NCBI RefSeq assembly: GCF_048773025.1
Contig: NC_133547.1
Location: 9,310,001 to 9,374,000 of the forward strand
DNA from: Camelus bactrianus
Lineage: Eukaryota > Chordata > Mammalia > Artiodactyla > Camelidae
DNA length: 64,000 bases
Direction: 5' to 3'
In this document: piece by piece, positions 9,420 through 21,800 of the stretch
Position numbering within the stretch: position 1 is the stretch's first letter
Layout of the letters: the number at the start of each line of letters is the position of its first letter
Program-made: the position numbers and the translations under genes
The notes under the pieces: generated by a model
Database searches by the model: none
Seen by the model: only the letters and a program-made list of their open reading frames with translations
Told to the model about the DNA's origin: nothing

Positions 9420-12400
9420 CCCTTACAACCTATCCATGGAGCAAGTAAGGAAACTGAGGCCTGCCCCCAACGTCTGCCTACGGGACTTGACCTGTTTCTC
9501 TGGCTGGAAGGGAAGCTTCGGGATCAGGAGGTTGCCAGGGCTCTATAACTGACGTTGATAATCTTTTTGAAACTTCCATGATCTCTCTACACCTCAGTTC
9601 CTTAAACTGTAAATTGGCAGTGAAGATACTTAAACGTTTAAAGCTAGAATGTCAGCTCTGGGATTTGTCTGTTTTGTTCCCTGCTGTATCCCCAGCACTT
9701 AGAACAGCGCCCAGAACACAGTAGGTGACAAATGTTTATTGAATAAATGGATGGATATTTTATTCCTTCCCACAGCGCCTTCAAGTTTCCTAATAGCCCA
9801 CAGCAGTTTCAGCCTGAAGGCTCAGTAACTCAGTCTGGGAATAGTAACAGCGTAGCCCCCAGTGTACATACTGAGCTGTGTGCCTGACCCCTGGGCTTAC
9901 CTGGGGGCCTCACAGATACCTCACACCTTGCATCAGCATCAGAGGAAGGTGCTAGGATTATTTCAGAGAGGAGGAGACTGAGGTTCAAAGAGGGGCAGCC
10001 ACTTGGATCATATTTCTAAGCCTATCCCTAAGAATGACTGGATGACTGTTAGGTCCCAACTTGGATGCTGGGCACCCTTAGACAACAGAGCCAGGGTTTG
10101 ACTTCTACGTCTGCTTGTGAAAACTTTGAGTGTTCCACCTCTTCGCTTCATGGCCCACACAGACTCATTGATTCATTTAACATTTATTGAGCACCTGCTT
10201 TGTGCTAGAGCCTGCCTAGGTACTAAGGCGCAGCACTTACCAAGCCAGGCCTGGTACCTGCCCATGGGAGGCAGAATCGTGTACAGCAGTTCTCAAAGTG
10301 TGGCCCCCAGGCCTGCAGGTGATACAGTGTAAGCTCAAGTTGGAGAGCTACTGTTGAAAAGCAAAATATGGAACAAACTTTTTCTGCAAAGAGCTGGATA
10401 GCAAATATGTGACACTAAGCTTTGAGGGCCAGCAGTCTCAACACTCAACTCTGCCATAGCTCAAAAGCCACCAAAGACCATACTGAAACAATGAGCACCA
10501 TTGTGCTCCAATAAAAATCATTCTATAGATACCAAAATTTGAAACAAAACATTCTTAAGATTTTTTCCCAACCACTTAAAACGTGTAAAGTTTGCATAAA
10601 AACGGGAAAAAGCTGTTCTTGGTCTGCAGTCTGTCATCTGCATATGGCAAAGGCATTGCCAGAGGCTATGATTTGAGGTTCTAGAATCAGGTTGCCTGGG
10701 TTCAAATCCTAGGTCTCCCACTTACGAGGAGACCTCAGACAATTGACTTCATCTCTCTGAGCCTCAGTTTCTTCATCTGTGCAATGGGTCTGATAATGGT
10801 TGGGAGGATTAAATACTGGTAATATTTGACACTTGAATAGAGTTCTCACATGTACTCAGCACTATTCCAAGCACTTTACACTTTAAATACGTGTGTCACA
10901 TTACTTTATGAGACTTTAGACAAATTACTTAATTTGTCTGGGTTTGTTTTCTCACCTGTTCTTGTGAATACTTGACTTACAGTTACTGCACACAGTGTAA
11001 CAGTACCAGGCATTGTTCCAGAGCTGGGGACACAGCAAGGAACACAGCAGACAAAAGCCCCTGCTATCATGAACTGAAATCCAAGTTGGGGAGACAGATG
11101 GAAAATTGATACATGTCTGTCTGGTGGTGATGGCAGTATTACAGAAGACTAAAGCAGAATATATGGCTTGAATTTGGAGGATACTATTTGGGTTAGGAAG
11201 TTCAGGGAGGGTTGAAGGTGACACATGAGCAGACAGCTGAAACAGTGAAGGATCCATGTGGACTTCTAGGAAAGAATGTTCAAGGCACAGGGAAGAGCAC
11301 GTGCAAAGGCCCCAAGGTGGGAACACGCACAGCATGTTCAGGGAACAGCAAGGAGGCTGGAGTGGTGACTGATGGGAAGAAGTGGAGATAAGGCTAAAAC
11401 GATGGTCTGTAGGGGGATGGTGCCACTAGGCAGTATTCAATTTAATGAAGCAAACCACATACGGCACTTAGACTACAGCTTGGCTCACAATAAGAAGTGT
11501 TGAATAGTGGCTCCTATGTATAGGACCAGGAGCCCAACTGATTCCCCTCTGCCCCTTGAAAGGTCAGGCTTCACAACTGTCTGTTGGGTGAATGACTGAA
11601 AGGACCTGTCAGAAACCCTCAGCGCTCAGGATTTCTGCAAGGCTCTGAGCCCCATGAGGGCAGGCCTGGGGCTATCTTGATCCCTGCTGTGGACACAGAG
11701 CCCCCCAGCTTGGAGTAATGTCCAAGGGAAAGGCTGAGGGAACATTTGTCGACTGTATGTCAGTCTCTCTGCCAGTGTCTTAACGCAGCCCCATCAAGGT
11801 GCATACTTCAGATGTGTGCACGTGTCTGTGTAAGTCAGGACCGTGCAAATGTCCACTCGGCAAACATTTCCAGAGCGACTCCTCTGCCCAGGACACTGCA
11901 AAGGCTGAGACAGCTCTGGCTCTGTCCTCACAGGGCTCAGTCCAGTGGAGAATGACCTGTCCCCAGACAGTAATGACCCACAGTGGGCAGTTCTGGAATG
12001 TGGGAGCCCAGGGAGCTGGGGGTGGGGGGGAGGTCCCAGAGGAGGTGGTCAGGAAGGGCTTCCTGGAGGAGGAGCCACAGAGCTACATCCTGGAGGACAC
12101 AGATGGTGAAGTGAAGAGTTGTGTGCCTGGAGGCGTGTCTCAAGTGATGGAAGAGTGCCGGGAGGTAAGAGCGCATTGGCGGGCCAGATGCAGCCTTGTG
12201 GGTGAGCACAGGTACAGTGATGTCGTGGCAAGCAGTTTCCCCATCTGTGAAGTGGGGACAGTTAAGGAAGCCCCCTCAGAAGGCTCCTGGGAGGGGAAGA
12301 AGGGTGAGAAAGGCCTGGCCCAGAGGGTCACTGTCCCCACTTGCCCGTGTCCTGCATCCTGCAGGTCACCCTGCCAGACTCAAGAAAGCCACCCACACCT

Positions 12401-12449
12401 GCTCTCCAAGGGGACAGAGGAAGGCACGAGGTGGGGGATTGTTGACTTT
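9420..12449. other. RELB-CLPTM1 spacer
   Basis: No coding exon was found between the RELB promoter and the CLPTM1 poly(A) site. The spacer holds an L2 3' end (about 9640-9755), a short MER5A-like piece (about 10275-10350), a MIR (about 10665-10860) and older unassigned repeats at about 10360-10510 and 10960-11400. The rest (11.5-12.4 kb) shows nothing I can name. Confidence 0.7.
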
Positions 12450-12469
12450 AAGTTAAACACCCATATGAA

Positions 12470-12475
12470 TTTATT
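12470..12475 (-). terminator. CLPTM1: CLPTM1 polyadenylation signal
   Basis: AATAAA on the minus strand (tttatt on plus), 418 bases past the CLPTM1 stop codon. The 3' untranslated region therefore ends near 12450, giving a 3' UTR of about 440 nt. Confidence 0.8.
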
Positions 12476-12892
12476 AAATCCAGACTGTGTTAAAGGGCGG
12501 CGGTCTGGGAGGAGGGGGTGGTGGGGGATCGAGGGACAAGATAATGGATGGCCGTGGCTGTCCCGCAGGGGGGCCCTGGCCCCTCCCCCGCCTGGCCCAC
12601 CCCCTCAACAGCTCCACGTCGGCTTCACCATGATTCCCAACGGTGCGGGGCTGGCGAGGCAAGATGGCTAGAAACACACAGGGACAGACAGACAGACAGT
12701 GCCTCCGCAAATGAGGTGCCCTGGCCTGCCCCAGCCCCCACAGCACACGCTGGGCCCTGGCTCGACGGGGGCCTCCCACAGCCCTGGCCCAATCTGTCCA
12801 GGGAAGGGCAACAGGGAGGGGAGGCGAGGGGGCCGGGGTGGCAGGGGCGGTGGTCACCAGGAGCTGGAGCTGACAAGGAGGACCAGGAGCGG

Positions 12893-15800
12893 CTAATCCC
12901 TTTTTTTGTCCTCTGCTGGCTTTGGAGGGGCTTCCTGGGGCTCGTTGGCAGAGCTGGCCCCCTGGGTGGGCTTGGCAGGCAGGGGCGTGGAGGCCTCATC
13001 GCTGGCGGCAGCAGTGGTGGTGGTGGGGGCAGGTGGGAGGGCCCCTGCTGCTGTCGGGACCTCGGCCACAGAGGCAGCTGCCGTCGAGGCCTCGCCACTC
13101 ATGCCGAACTCATTCACCCGCGTGGGGTCGACGCGGTAGATCCACCGTTGGTAGAGGTAGATGAAGAAGACCACATCTGGGGGTGGGAGGGGCAGTGTGA
13201 GGGGGAGGGGCCCGCCTGGCTCACTGTCAGCAGGGGTGGGTGGAGTGGTCCTGTAAAGAGTGGGTTGAGCCCCCTGGGACTGAACCCCCAAGCCAGGGCC
13301 TCCCACTCAGACCAGGGCTCTGCCTGTGTCCAGCTCTGGTGCGAGCCTGCTGGCCAGCCCACCCACCTGCCCACCCGGCCTCACCGTCCCGCAGGCAGCC
13401 GATCCGGTACATAACAGGCATCTTGATGACAAAGGCAAACAGGTCATCGATGAAGGTGTTGAGGGCCTTGTAGGTGAGCATGCGCCAGGGCAGGTGGGCC
13501 ACAGACTTGAGCTTGTAGTTAATGAAGAGCTGGGGTGTCATGGTGATGAAGCCTGTGGTAGTGGTGAAGAGACACTCGTGAGCAGAGGAAGGGGCATGCG
13601 TCCTGAACCTTGGCTTCTTTGACTGCATTTCTGGCCTCTCTCCCCTCATTCACTTGGCTCCAGTCTCACTGGCCTCCTTGCTGCTTTCCAACCATCCAGG
13701 CACATCCTACCTCAGGGCCTTGGCACTTGCTCTGCCCTCTGTCACCAGCTCTTTGCGCAGCCTTCTCCTTGGCATCTTTCAGGCCTCAGTTTATATATCA
13801 TCTCCTCAGAGACATCTTCTGACCACCCTCTACACACCCCTCACAGCACTTGTTACATGCTGTAACTCATTCATCTGCTTGTTTACTCCGTGGGTTCGCC
13901 TGAGGATGAGGACTGAAATGTACAGTTTGGGGCTTCCCAGGAGCCCTCCCTGACCCCTAGGCTGGACCAGGCACCCCTGGGAGGCTCCCCACGTGCCATC
14001 CTGACCACTGGACCTTGAGCGCCAGGAGGGTGGGGGCCGGCTGACTTAATGACTGCTGAGGCCCCAGCACGGCCCACCATGGGGCTGAGGGCTGCTGGAC
14101 AACTGCCCTAACTGGGGTAGCTGAGGGTGGTGAGAGCCTGCTCACCAAAGGTCAGCAGGAAGCCGTAGAGCATGCTGAGCACCCAGGAGTACCAGCCCTT
14201 GTGCTCCAGGTACAGGAGGCTGTAGACAGCGTAGCAGCCCAGGAGCGGGAAGAGGATCCAAGACAGGTACCGGAACGCCATCTGTGGGGCACAGGGCGGG
14301 GCTGGGACCGGCTCTTGGGCCTCGCCTGGCACCCCTGCTCCCCACCCTCACCCATGCACACCTGGTCTGGCAGGCCAGCCAGGGGATTTCCAGGTGGCCC
14401 TGGGAACTCTGGACTTGGCCAAGAAGTATATATGGCAGGCGGGGGACACTGGAGGGTAGGGCACAAGCCATGAAGCATGGGCTTGTCAGCACTCACGGCC
14501 CATCCCCTGGTCCCTCAGGAGTGTGCAGGTACTTGGAGACCCTCTCTGGGACCCACTGTTGGGGACACTCACATCATCATACACTTTGGTCGAGGACTCC
14601 ACGTATGTGGACTTGTCTTTGAAGGTTGGGCGGGGGAAGAGTCCTGCCACCTTGTGCTCCCGGTCCAGCTGCAGATAGGGAGGGAGGCCGTGGTCAGCTG
14701 CTGCACTGGCTCCCACCCCCCACACCAGTTCCAGCCCCTGCCCTTCCCCACTGTTCCCAGTTCCCCTGCCCCACGTGTGACCCAAAAAATCCCCTGGTGC
14801 AAAAATCCCCTTGGTCTTGGGAATCCCCCAGGGGCCAGCTCCAGGGTCTGGTTCCCAACCCCTGGTGGCTCCCTAAGCAGCCCGGCAGCTTGGCCTTACC
14901 CGGACATCCATGACCTTGGTGATCTTCCAGAGGTCGATAAGGACCCCGATGAAGACGCTGACCTGGACCACGAAGTTGGTCTCATTGTCCAGGATATAGA
15001 GGAGGACCACGAAAGACTGGAAGACGCCAAAGAAGACGGAGCGCACAGACAGGCCCTCCAGGGACTGCCGACTGTTCCAGAACTGGATATCTGTGCGTGG
15101 GAGATGGGGGAAAGCCAGGAGTCTGAGAAGCCTCCGATTCCCTCCTGCAGCTCCCTCAAGCCCCATACCCTTCAGACCCCCGGGGCTGCACGGGGTCTGC
15201 CAAGGCGGAGGGTGCACACAACCTCCCTGCCCGTGAAGGGGTAGTCTCTGCTTTACGGGCGCCGTGCCGAGCACCAGGCAGGCAGGATATCTGCAGTCTT
15301 CACATCGGGACATCCCGGCCCCCAGGGCGCAGTCCCTAGGGTGGCAGTGATGGTGACAGTGACCTCTTACATGTTCTGGGTGCTCACCACTCGCTAAGTG
15401 CTAAGGGCTACTCAGAGAAGCCACACTCCTAAGGCCACACAGCCAGACCTAGAAGAATCTGCATAGAAGCCGGGTCTGCTTGACACTAGACCTGAGCTGT
15501 TCACCCTGATGCTATGGGGCCTGCCCTGGGTGAGAAGATCTGGGTCACAGGCTTCAGGAGCCCCTCTCCCAGCCCACAACCCTGAAACCATGAAAGAACT
15601 GGCCCACAGACATTCAGGGCACACACAGGTCTGTGTGTTCTGCTCTCCAACTGAAGCTCCTTCCAGTACTACTGTCCTGGGACACCATCCCCCACCCCCG
15701 ACCCTCCAGGGCCCAGGTCAGCCCCTCTCTGAGCCCTGGTCTCCCCATCAGCCAAATGAGGGTCACAGCACTGTTTGACCCTGCCTAGGCGGAGCATCTG

Positions 15801-18800
15801 ACACCTACTGCCACAGGACGCCAACCCAGTACATGCTTGTGTTACAGAGAAGCCAAGCCCGTGGTCACATGGGGCCATGTCCCGGGTGCTGGCCGCCCAC
15901 CTGGCTCTGATTCTGATTCCAGTGCTCCAGCACACTCAGCAGACCCTCAGACCCTGAGGAGATCTGAAGGGGACACTCACAGGACTCCCCCCAATCCTAA
16001 CTGGGAAGAAGGGTCTGAAGACATGGTTCTGGTGGGGGAGGGTGAATCCTAGTTCTGCCTCAGACCAGAGGCCACAAAGCTGGGCTCGCCTAGGGCCCAC
16101 ACCCCTGCTGCATGACGTTGAGCAAGGAACCACCTCTTCTGTGCCTTCATTTCTCATTAGGAAAAGATGGACCCCAGGGGACCCAGCTCACGGTCAGCAA
16201 GAGCGTCTGCAAGCCGGCGCATGCCCAGGCACAGCACGCACCACTGCTAACAGACTCCACCCTGACGGGCTGACACCACCTACTGTTCGATTTTTAATTT
16301 TCCAGAAGGTAACTCAGTCATGGCAATGTCCTCTTACTGGTGATGAGGAGGAGGACAGTAATAATAATAATACTAGTCATCACTACTGTCACTCCCAGAA
16401 GCTGCAGAGCAGCAGTCCTCCTTCAGACTGGGGTTCTCCAGGGAAGGAACGAGGGCCTGGAGCCAGAGCAGGCTGCCTAGATCTAAATCCACACTCTTGG
16501 GAGCTGTGTAACTGTAGGCTAAGTAACTAATCTCCCTGAGCCTCTGTGTCCTCACCATAAACACGGGGGTGACGATGCTGCCTCACGGAGCTGTGGCTGC
16601 AGGGACTCCATGAGCTCCCTGGTGAGGGTGCTTGGAACAGTGCCTTGCATGCGTCCAGTCCCCCTCAAATGCTGGCTATCACCGGTGTTGGCCTTTGGAA
16701 TCTAGGGGCCTTCTGGGGACACGGCTGTCACCTTCCCATACAGGTGGGCCCCAAACACTCAACCCTGAGGGGTCTTCCCCAACAGGCAGCCTGCCAAGCA
16801 GGGTGGCAGGAGCAGCCCTGGGGCTTCCCTGCTCCCAGCCTTGGAGTTCCCCGGCCCGGCTTCCTGGCGGTGCCGTCCTGGCCTTTGCCAAAAGAGCAGG
16901 CTCAGCCCCTCCCCCAGCACCACACCCGGCGGATGGGAGTTTCTGGACTGGGAGTTTGCGGCCACTGCCCTCGACTGCTCACTAGGCCTCTAGAGAGGGG
17001 CTAATGGAGCCCAGGTAGGGGGAAGGCCTGAGAGGAAGAGGGAGGGGGCAGGCCCTATCCTCCCACCATGTACCCCCTTGTCCCCAGTCCCCCATGACCT
17101 CTCATAGAACCCAGGGTCCCACCCCTACCTACCGTTCTTGAAGGCCAGGAACTCAAAGACACTGTGGACGATGGACACGATGATGGTGAGCGCCAGCAGG
17201 TAGGGGTTGGTCTCTAGGAGGGCAACCTGGGGCGGGGGTGGGGGAGATGGCTGTGAGCACTGTGCTGGGGCCCGACCAATGCAGCACCTCCATTAGCCAG
17301 CCCGTCTCTTCCTTCTGGACCCGAAGAACCTGCTGACCTTCCCCACAGACCTAACCCCTGGGGCTTCCCAGAGGGGAGAGAGAGTGCTGGCTGGGAGGAG
17401 AGCAGGTCAGAGATGGGCAGATGGGCACAGAGAAGTGGGTGAGGGATGCAGAGAGGGTAGAGGAAAGATGGAGAGAGACAGAGAAGAGGTGGGGAGACAG
17501 CAATGGGGGGAGGCAGAGTAACAAAGAAGGGACAGTTGGAGTGAGGAACAGAAACCCAACACCAAAGACAATCCCAAGCAAGCACAGCCAAGTCTCAACA
17601 TCACAGACGCAGGCAGAGAGAAGGATGATACTCCAAGACACTGTGAGAGGGGGCAGAGACATTGAGTCCAAGCCCAAAGTCGGGGAGGCAGCTTTGGATG
17701 GAAGCAGGCAGAGCAGGTCCAGACCCTTAGGGCCTGGCCAAGCAGACAGAAAAGCCATGACCAGCAGCACCATGGAAGCTGCAGAGACAGGACTCCCAGA
17801 GTCAGCCAGGCCCTGTTTCCTGCCCACTGCAGGGACGGGGCCTGGGAGGTTGTAAAACTGTGGGCAGGGGAGCATCGGCCAGAGGTCCCCAGGCCGCCAG
17901 CCTGACCCACTTCCCCTTCCCCTCCTGCAGCCCAGGAAGGTGCTGGGAAGCCCCCACGTCCCTGCCTCACCTTCACTGAGTCCTGCTCCTCATCTGACTG
18001 CTCGTACAGCTCATCACCGAGGAAGTTCCAGGGCGACTTGGTGCTCTGGGCGGCGTAGAGCTGCCAGCGCCAGAGAGAGAGCGGGCAGAAGGAGACGCGG
18101 AGCGGCAGGCTGGCCAGGCTCTCGTTGATGGGGTAGTAGTCCTTCTGCAGGTTCCAGTAGTCGTTGAAATAGATGATGGGGTAGTAGTCACCGCTCACGG
18201 CGTCGAACTTCACATCTGCAGGCGTGCGGAGCAGGGGCACCATCAGCCCAGGCCGGAGGCCACAGGTACCCATGGGGGCCAGGGCAGCGGCGATCACTCA
18301 GCCTCTGGGGACAAAGGTGCAGGGACCTGATGGGGCCCCTCTGACAGAGACTGGAGGACAGGGAACATTTCTTGGCCAAGGAGCTAAAGGGCTGCTTGAC
18401 CTTAGCAGAGAGGACAGGGTAGGAAGGGCTGGGCAGGCCCCAGCTGGAGGGGACAGCTGCAGCTCAGCTCCAGACTACAGCTGCCCCCAGGGCCACCACG
18501 GATCAAGGTTTTATAAAAACAAAAAGTCAGAAATCTGGGTTTTAAAGTGATGCTTTGAATTTCCAAGGTTGGCAACTAAGGCACATTTTCTGAAAAAAGC
18601 TCACGGGCTGGATGAGGCTGGACATGGCACACGGTGGTCAGTGCTGGGCTCACCCGCGGTGTGGGAGGAAGGGGAGTGTCTAGAGGGGCAGAGCAGTGCG
18701 GGGAGCTTGGGAGTGGGGAGACCTAGGGATCTCAGGGGCAAGGGTTGGGTCAGGACCTGGGGGTGGGGGTGGCAGGGACTCACACTGGTCCAGGGGAGGA

Positions 18801-21800
18801 GGCACGCTGCCCTTCACCCACGGCGTGTGGTCGTCCACGATGTTGATGGTGATGTTGGGGTGCCAGTGGGAGATCACTTCCACGGGCCCATAGTCCTCGG
18901 CCCTCTGAGGGGTGAGGGGGTTGATAAGCCTCAGAGGTACCCACTCGCTTCCTCCCAAGGACTCCCGTGATAATCGCGAAAGCAAAAGAGCAACTGCCAC
19001 TGCGACCGCTGGCCAAGGGCTCACCCTGGTAAGTCTGCACACAGCCTTTACAGAGCCCGCTGCCTTGGATCCCCTGGCCACCTGACAGCACAGAAAACCC
19101 AGACCCATGGATTTGGGTGGGATGTTCACCAGGAGGCAAAGTGCAGCCTCGAGACAGAACAGGTGAAGGACCCATGTGCAGTCTCCAACTCAGGGACCAC
19201 CCACCTGCCCGGAACCACCTCGGGGAGACAGGGGATTCTTGGTGCCCACCACAGGTCAATACCCCAGTGCCCCAGCTGCCCCAGAGTATTCCTTCAAGAG
19301 TCACATTATCGGGTACCTACTCTGTGCCGGGCCAAGCCTGGGCCCTGGCTGCTTGGGTGCGAATCCCAGCCCTGCCACTTCCCACCATGACACCTTGGGG
19401 AAGTCTCCTGTGAGGGGATCCATGCAACAGGGCTGGCGAGAGGCTGCCGAGTGTGTGTACAGCGCGCAGAGCACCTGCTCTGTTAGTGCCTAGTGTCAGT
19501 GAGAAGCCTCCCCACTCCCTGAGAGGCAGCGCTGCCTCCTACCCCGTTCCAGGGAGGGAAACTGAGGCTCAGCTAAAAGCCCCCATGACGGCTCAGTGGT
19601 GGTCCCTGAGGTCAACCCAGATGGGCTGCTGCTGGGCTGGGAACAGGCCCTGGACTTGGCTCTGCTTGTGTTTACCTTGATCATTTCTGGGTCAGCTTCT
19701 GTCTCCCCTGTCAGCAGGTTCTTGGTTTTCTGAAACCGCCGGCGCTTGTATTTGTTGATCACTGTGGGAGGGGAGGCAGGGAAAGATGTGCACGTGAGAC
19801 CGACTGGCACTTGCAGGCCCCCGGCCCCAGGCCCCAGACCTCTGACCACCAACAGCTGCTCCCTGGGTTCCTGGCTGCCACTCTTCCACCTGCCAGCCGA
19901 CAGTAACAGTCACCAGAAAGCCTGAACTGCCTTCTCAAATCTCAGCCAGCCCCCAGTTCCCCGTCTTTACAGTGACACTAACAGCCATCAAATTGCCCCA
20001 GGCAGAAAACTGGAGTCTTCCTTTTCCAGAATTTGCTGCATCCATTCCATCAGCCCGTCCTGGGGGTGTCCCCTTTGGCACACACCTCAAATCTGACCAC
20101 CCCTCCCACCTCTAGGGACCCAACCTGGGCCAGCCACAGTGTCCCCTCCTGGATGACCATCATCACCTCCTCACTGGTCTCCTGGAGGACACTCCTGCCC
20201 CACTAAGATCCCCTCTGCCCACGGCAGCCAGTGAGTCTTTTAAACCAAGTATCTGATCATCCCGCTGCCTCAGAACCCCAGGTGGCTCCCGCAGCCCCAA
20301 GCAGGGCGCCTGAGAGGCTCACCACAGCCATACTGAACTCTCAGCACTCGCCACCTCCCACCCCCCGCCCACCCCTTCTCCTTTCTCTTCAAATACGCCA
20401 AACTTGGGCCTTCGGATGTGCTGCTGTATCTCCCTGGCACAGACCCAGCATGGCTGGGATCTTCCTGTTTGGCTCCTCTCACTCTTCCAGCCCCTGGTTA
20501 AAGGCCCCTCCTTCCACAGGGCTTCCCTGCCCATTCCCCGGAAGGAGGATCCCCACGCCTGTTCCTCGCCATCCCTGTTTCCTTCACAACAGTCCACTAC
20601 TGCAAATTCACCTGCCCATTGGTTTACTTGTTTGCTATCTGTCCCCTCAACCAGTCTGTGAATCCCAGGTGGGGCTGGGCCCATTTTGGACACTGGTGTA
20701 GCCCCGGCCCCGGGCTAAGCCCACAGGGACGAACAGTAGAAGAGACGAATAAAAACAGGAGGGCAGCAACAGTTCAAAAGCAGGCCTAGAGCCGCCGACA
20801 TGAGAACACTTTGGGGCTGTGAATCCCTGGCCAGAGTGGACCTCACTTCCTCTTGCAGAGGCCAGGTCAGCCATGGGATCCCTGCCACCCTGCCCAGAAC
20901 TTGCCAAGACACACCAGCAGGAGGGGCTGGTGCTTGTTTATGCTCGGTCTCCCCACCTCCACCCTGGGACAACATACGGCCTGCCCCTCCTATGACTTCT
21001 CCATCCTGCCCCCAGGGGCTAGGGAGAGACGGGGAAATGGGAGAGGGAGCTGGCCATGAGTGGGGACCCTGGGGTCACATCCTGGCTCTGTCTCCCAAGA
21101 GCTGAAGGACACTGGTGAGCTAGCCACTTCCCTGGGTCTCACTCCTCCACTGGAAAATGAGGATCAAAGTCCCACCTCTTCCTGGCAGGATCACTGGGAA
21201 GTGGCTCTCTGCTCTACAGAGCCCAGCCGGACAGAGCATCCCTGCCTATCACGTTTACACAAACCACAGGGCCCAGATCCCTCCCACACCCCCTCAGAAC
21301 CAGGGGCTTCTAGATTCCAGGGATGAGCTCCCGTTCCCTACGTTCCATGCTTCTGGGAACTGACTGCGGGTTTCAGCCCGGGCCCTGCTGCTGTCACTGT
21401 GAGTATTGTCCCATCACTTCTATCATTAATGCACCTGAGACCTGGCCCCACGTCCGGGAAGAGCAGTAAACACCCAATGGTGGGCATCCTGAAGGATAAA
21501 TTCCAGGGGGAAAGGCTCTGCTGTTTTCCACATCTGGGAAAGGCTGTCCAGGGAAGGGAGGAGCCATGCCTGGCTGGCCCCAGAGGGCCTGGAGTGGGAG
21601 GCGCAGGAGAGAAGCTCTGGCTCAGGTGGAGAACATTCTGCTACTTGGCAGCATACAGATGGAATTGTAATGTGAGATGGACCTGGCTTCCGTAGGGAGG
21701 AAAAAAGCTCCCTTTTCTTGAAGTTCAGAGTTTCTAGAACTGCACCAGCCAGGATTGTGGCCATGTGAGGCCACATGAGGTCACTAAGCACCAGCAATAC

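Noticed and set aside
11799-12671. 290-codon plus-strand open frame between RELB and CLPTM1
   Set aside because: No family match. It spans old repeat text and the CLPTM1 3' end on the opposite strand; the composition looks non-coding.
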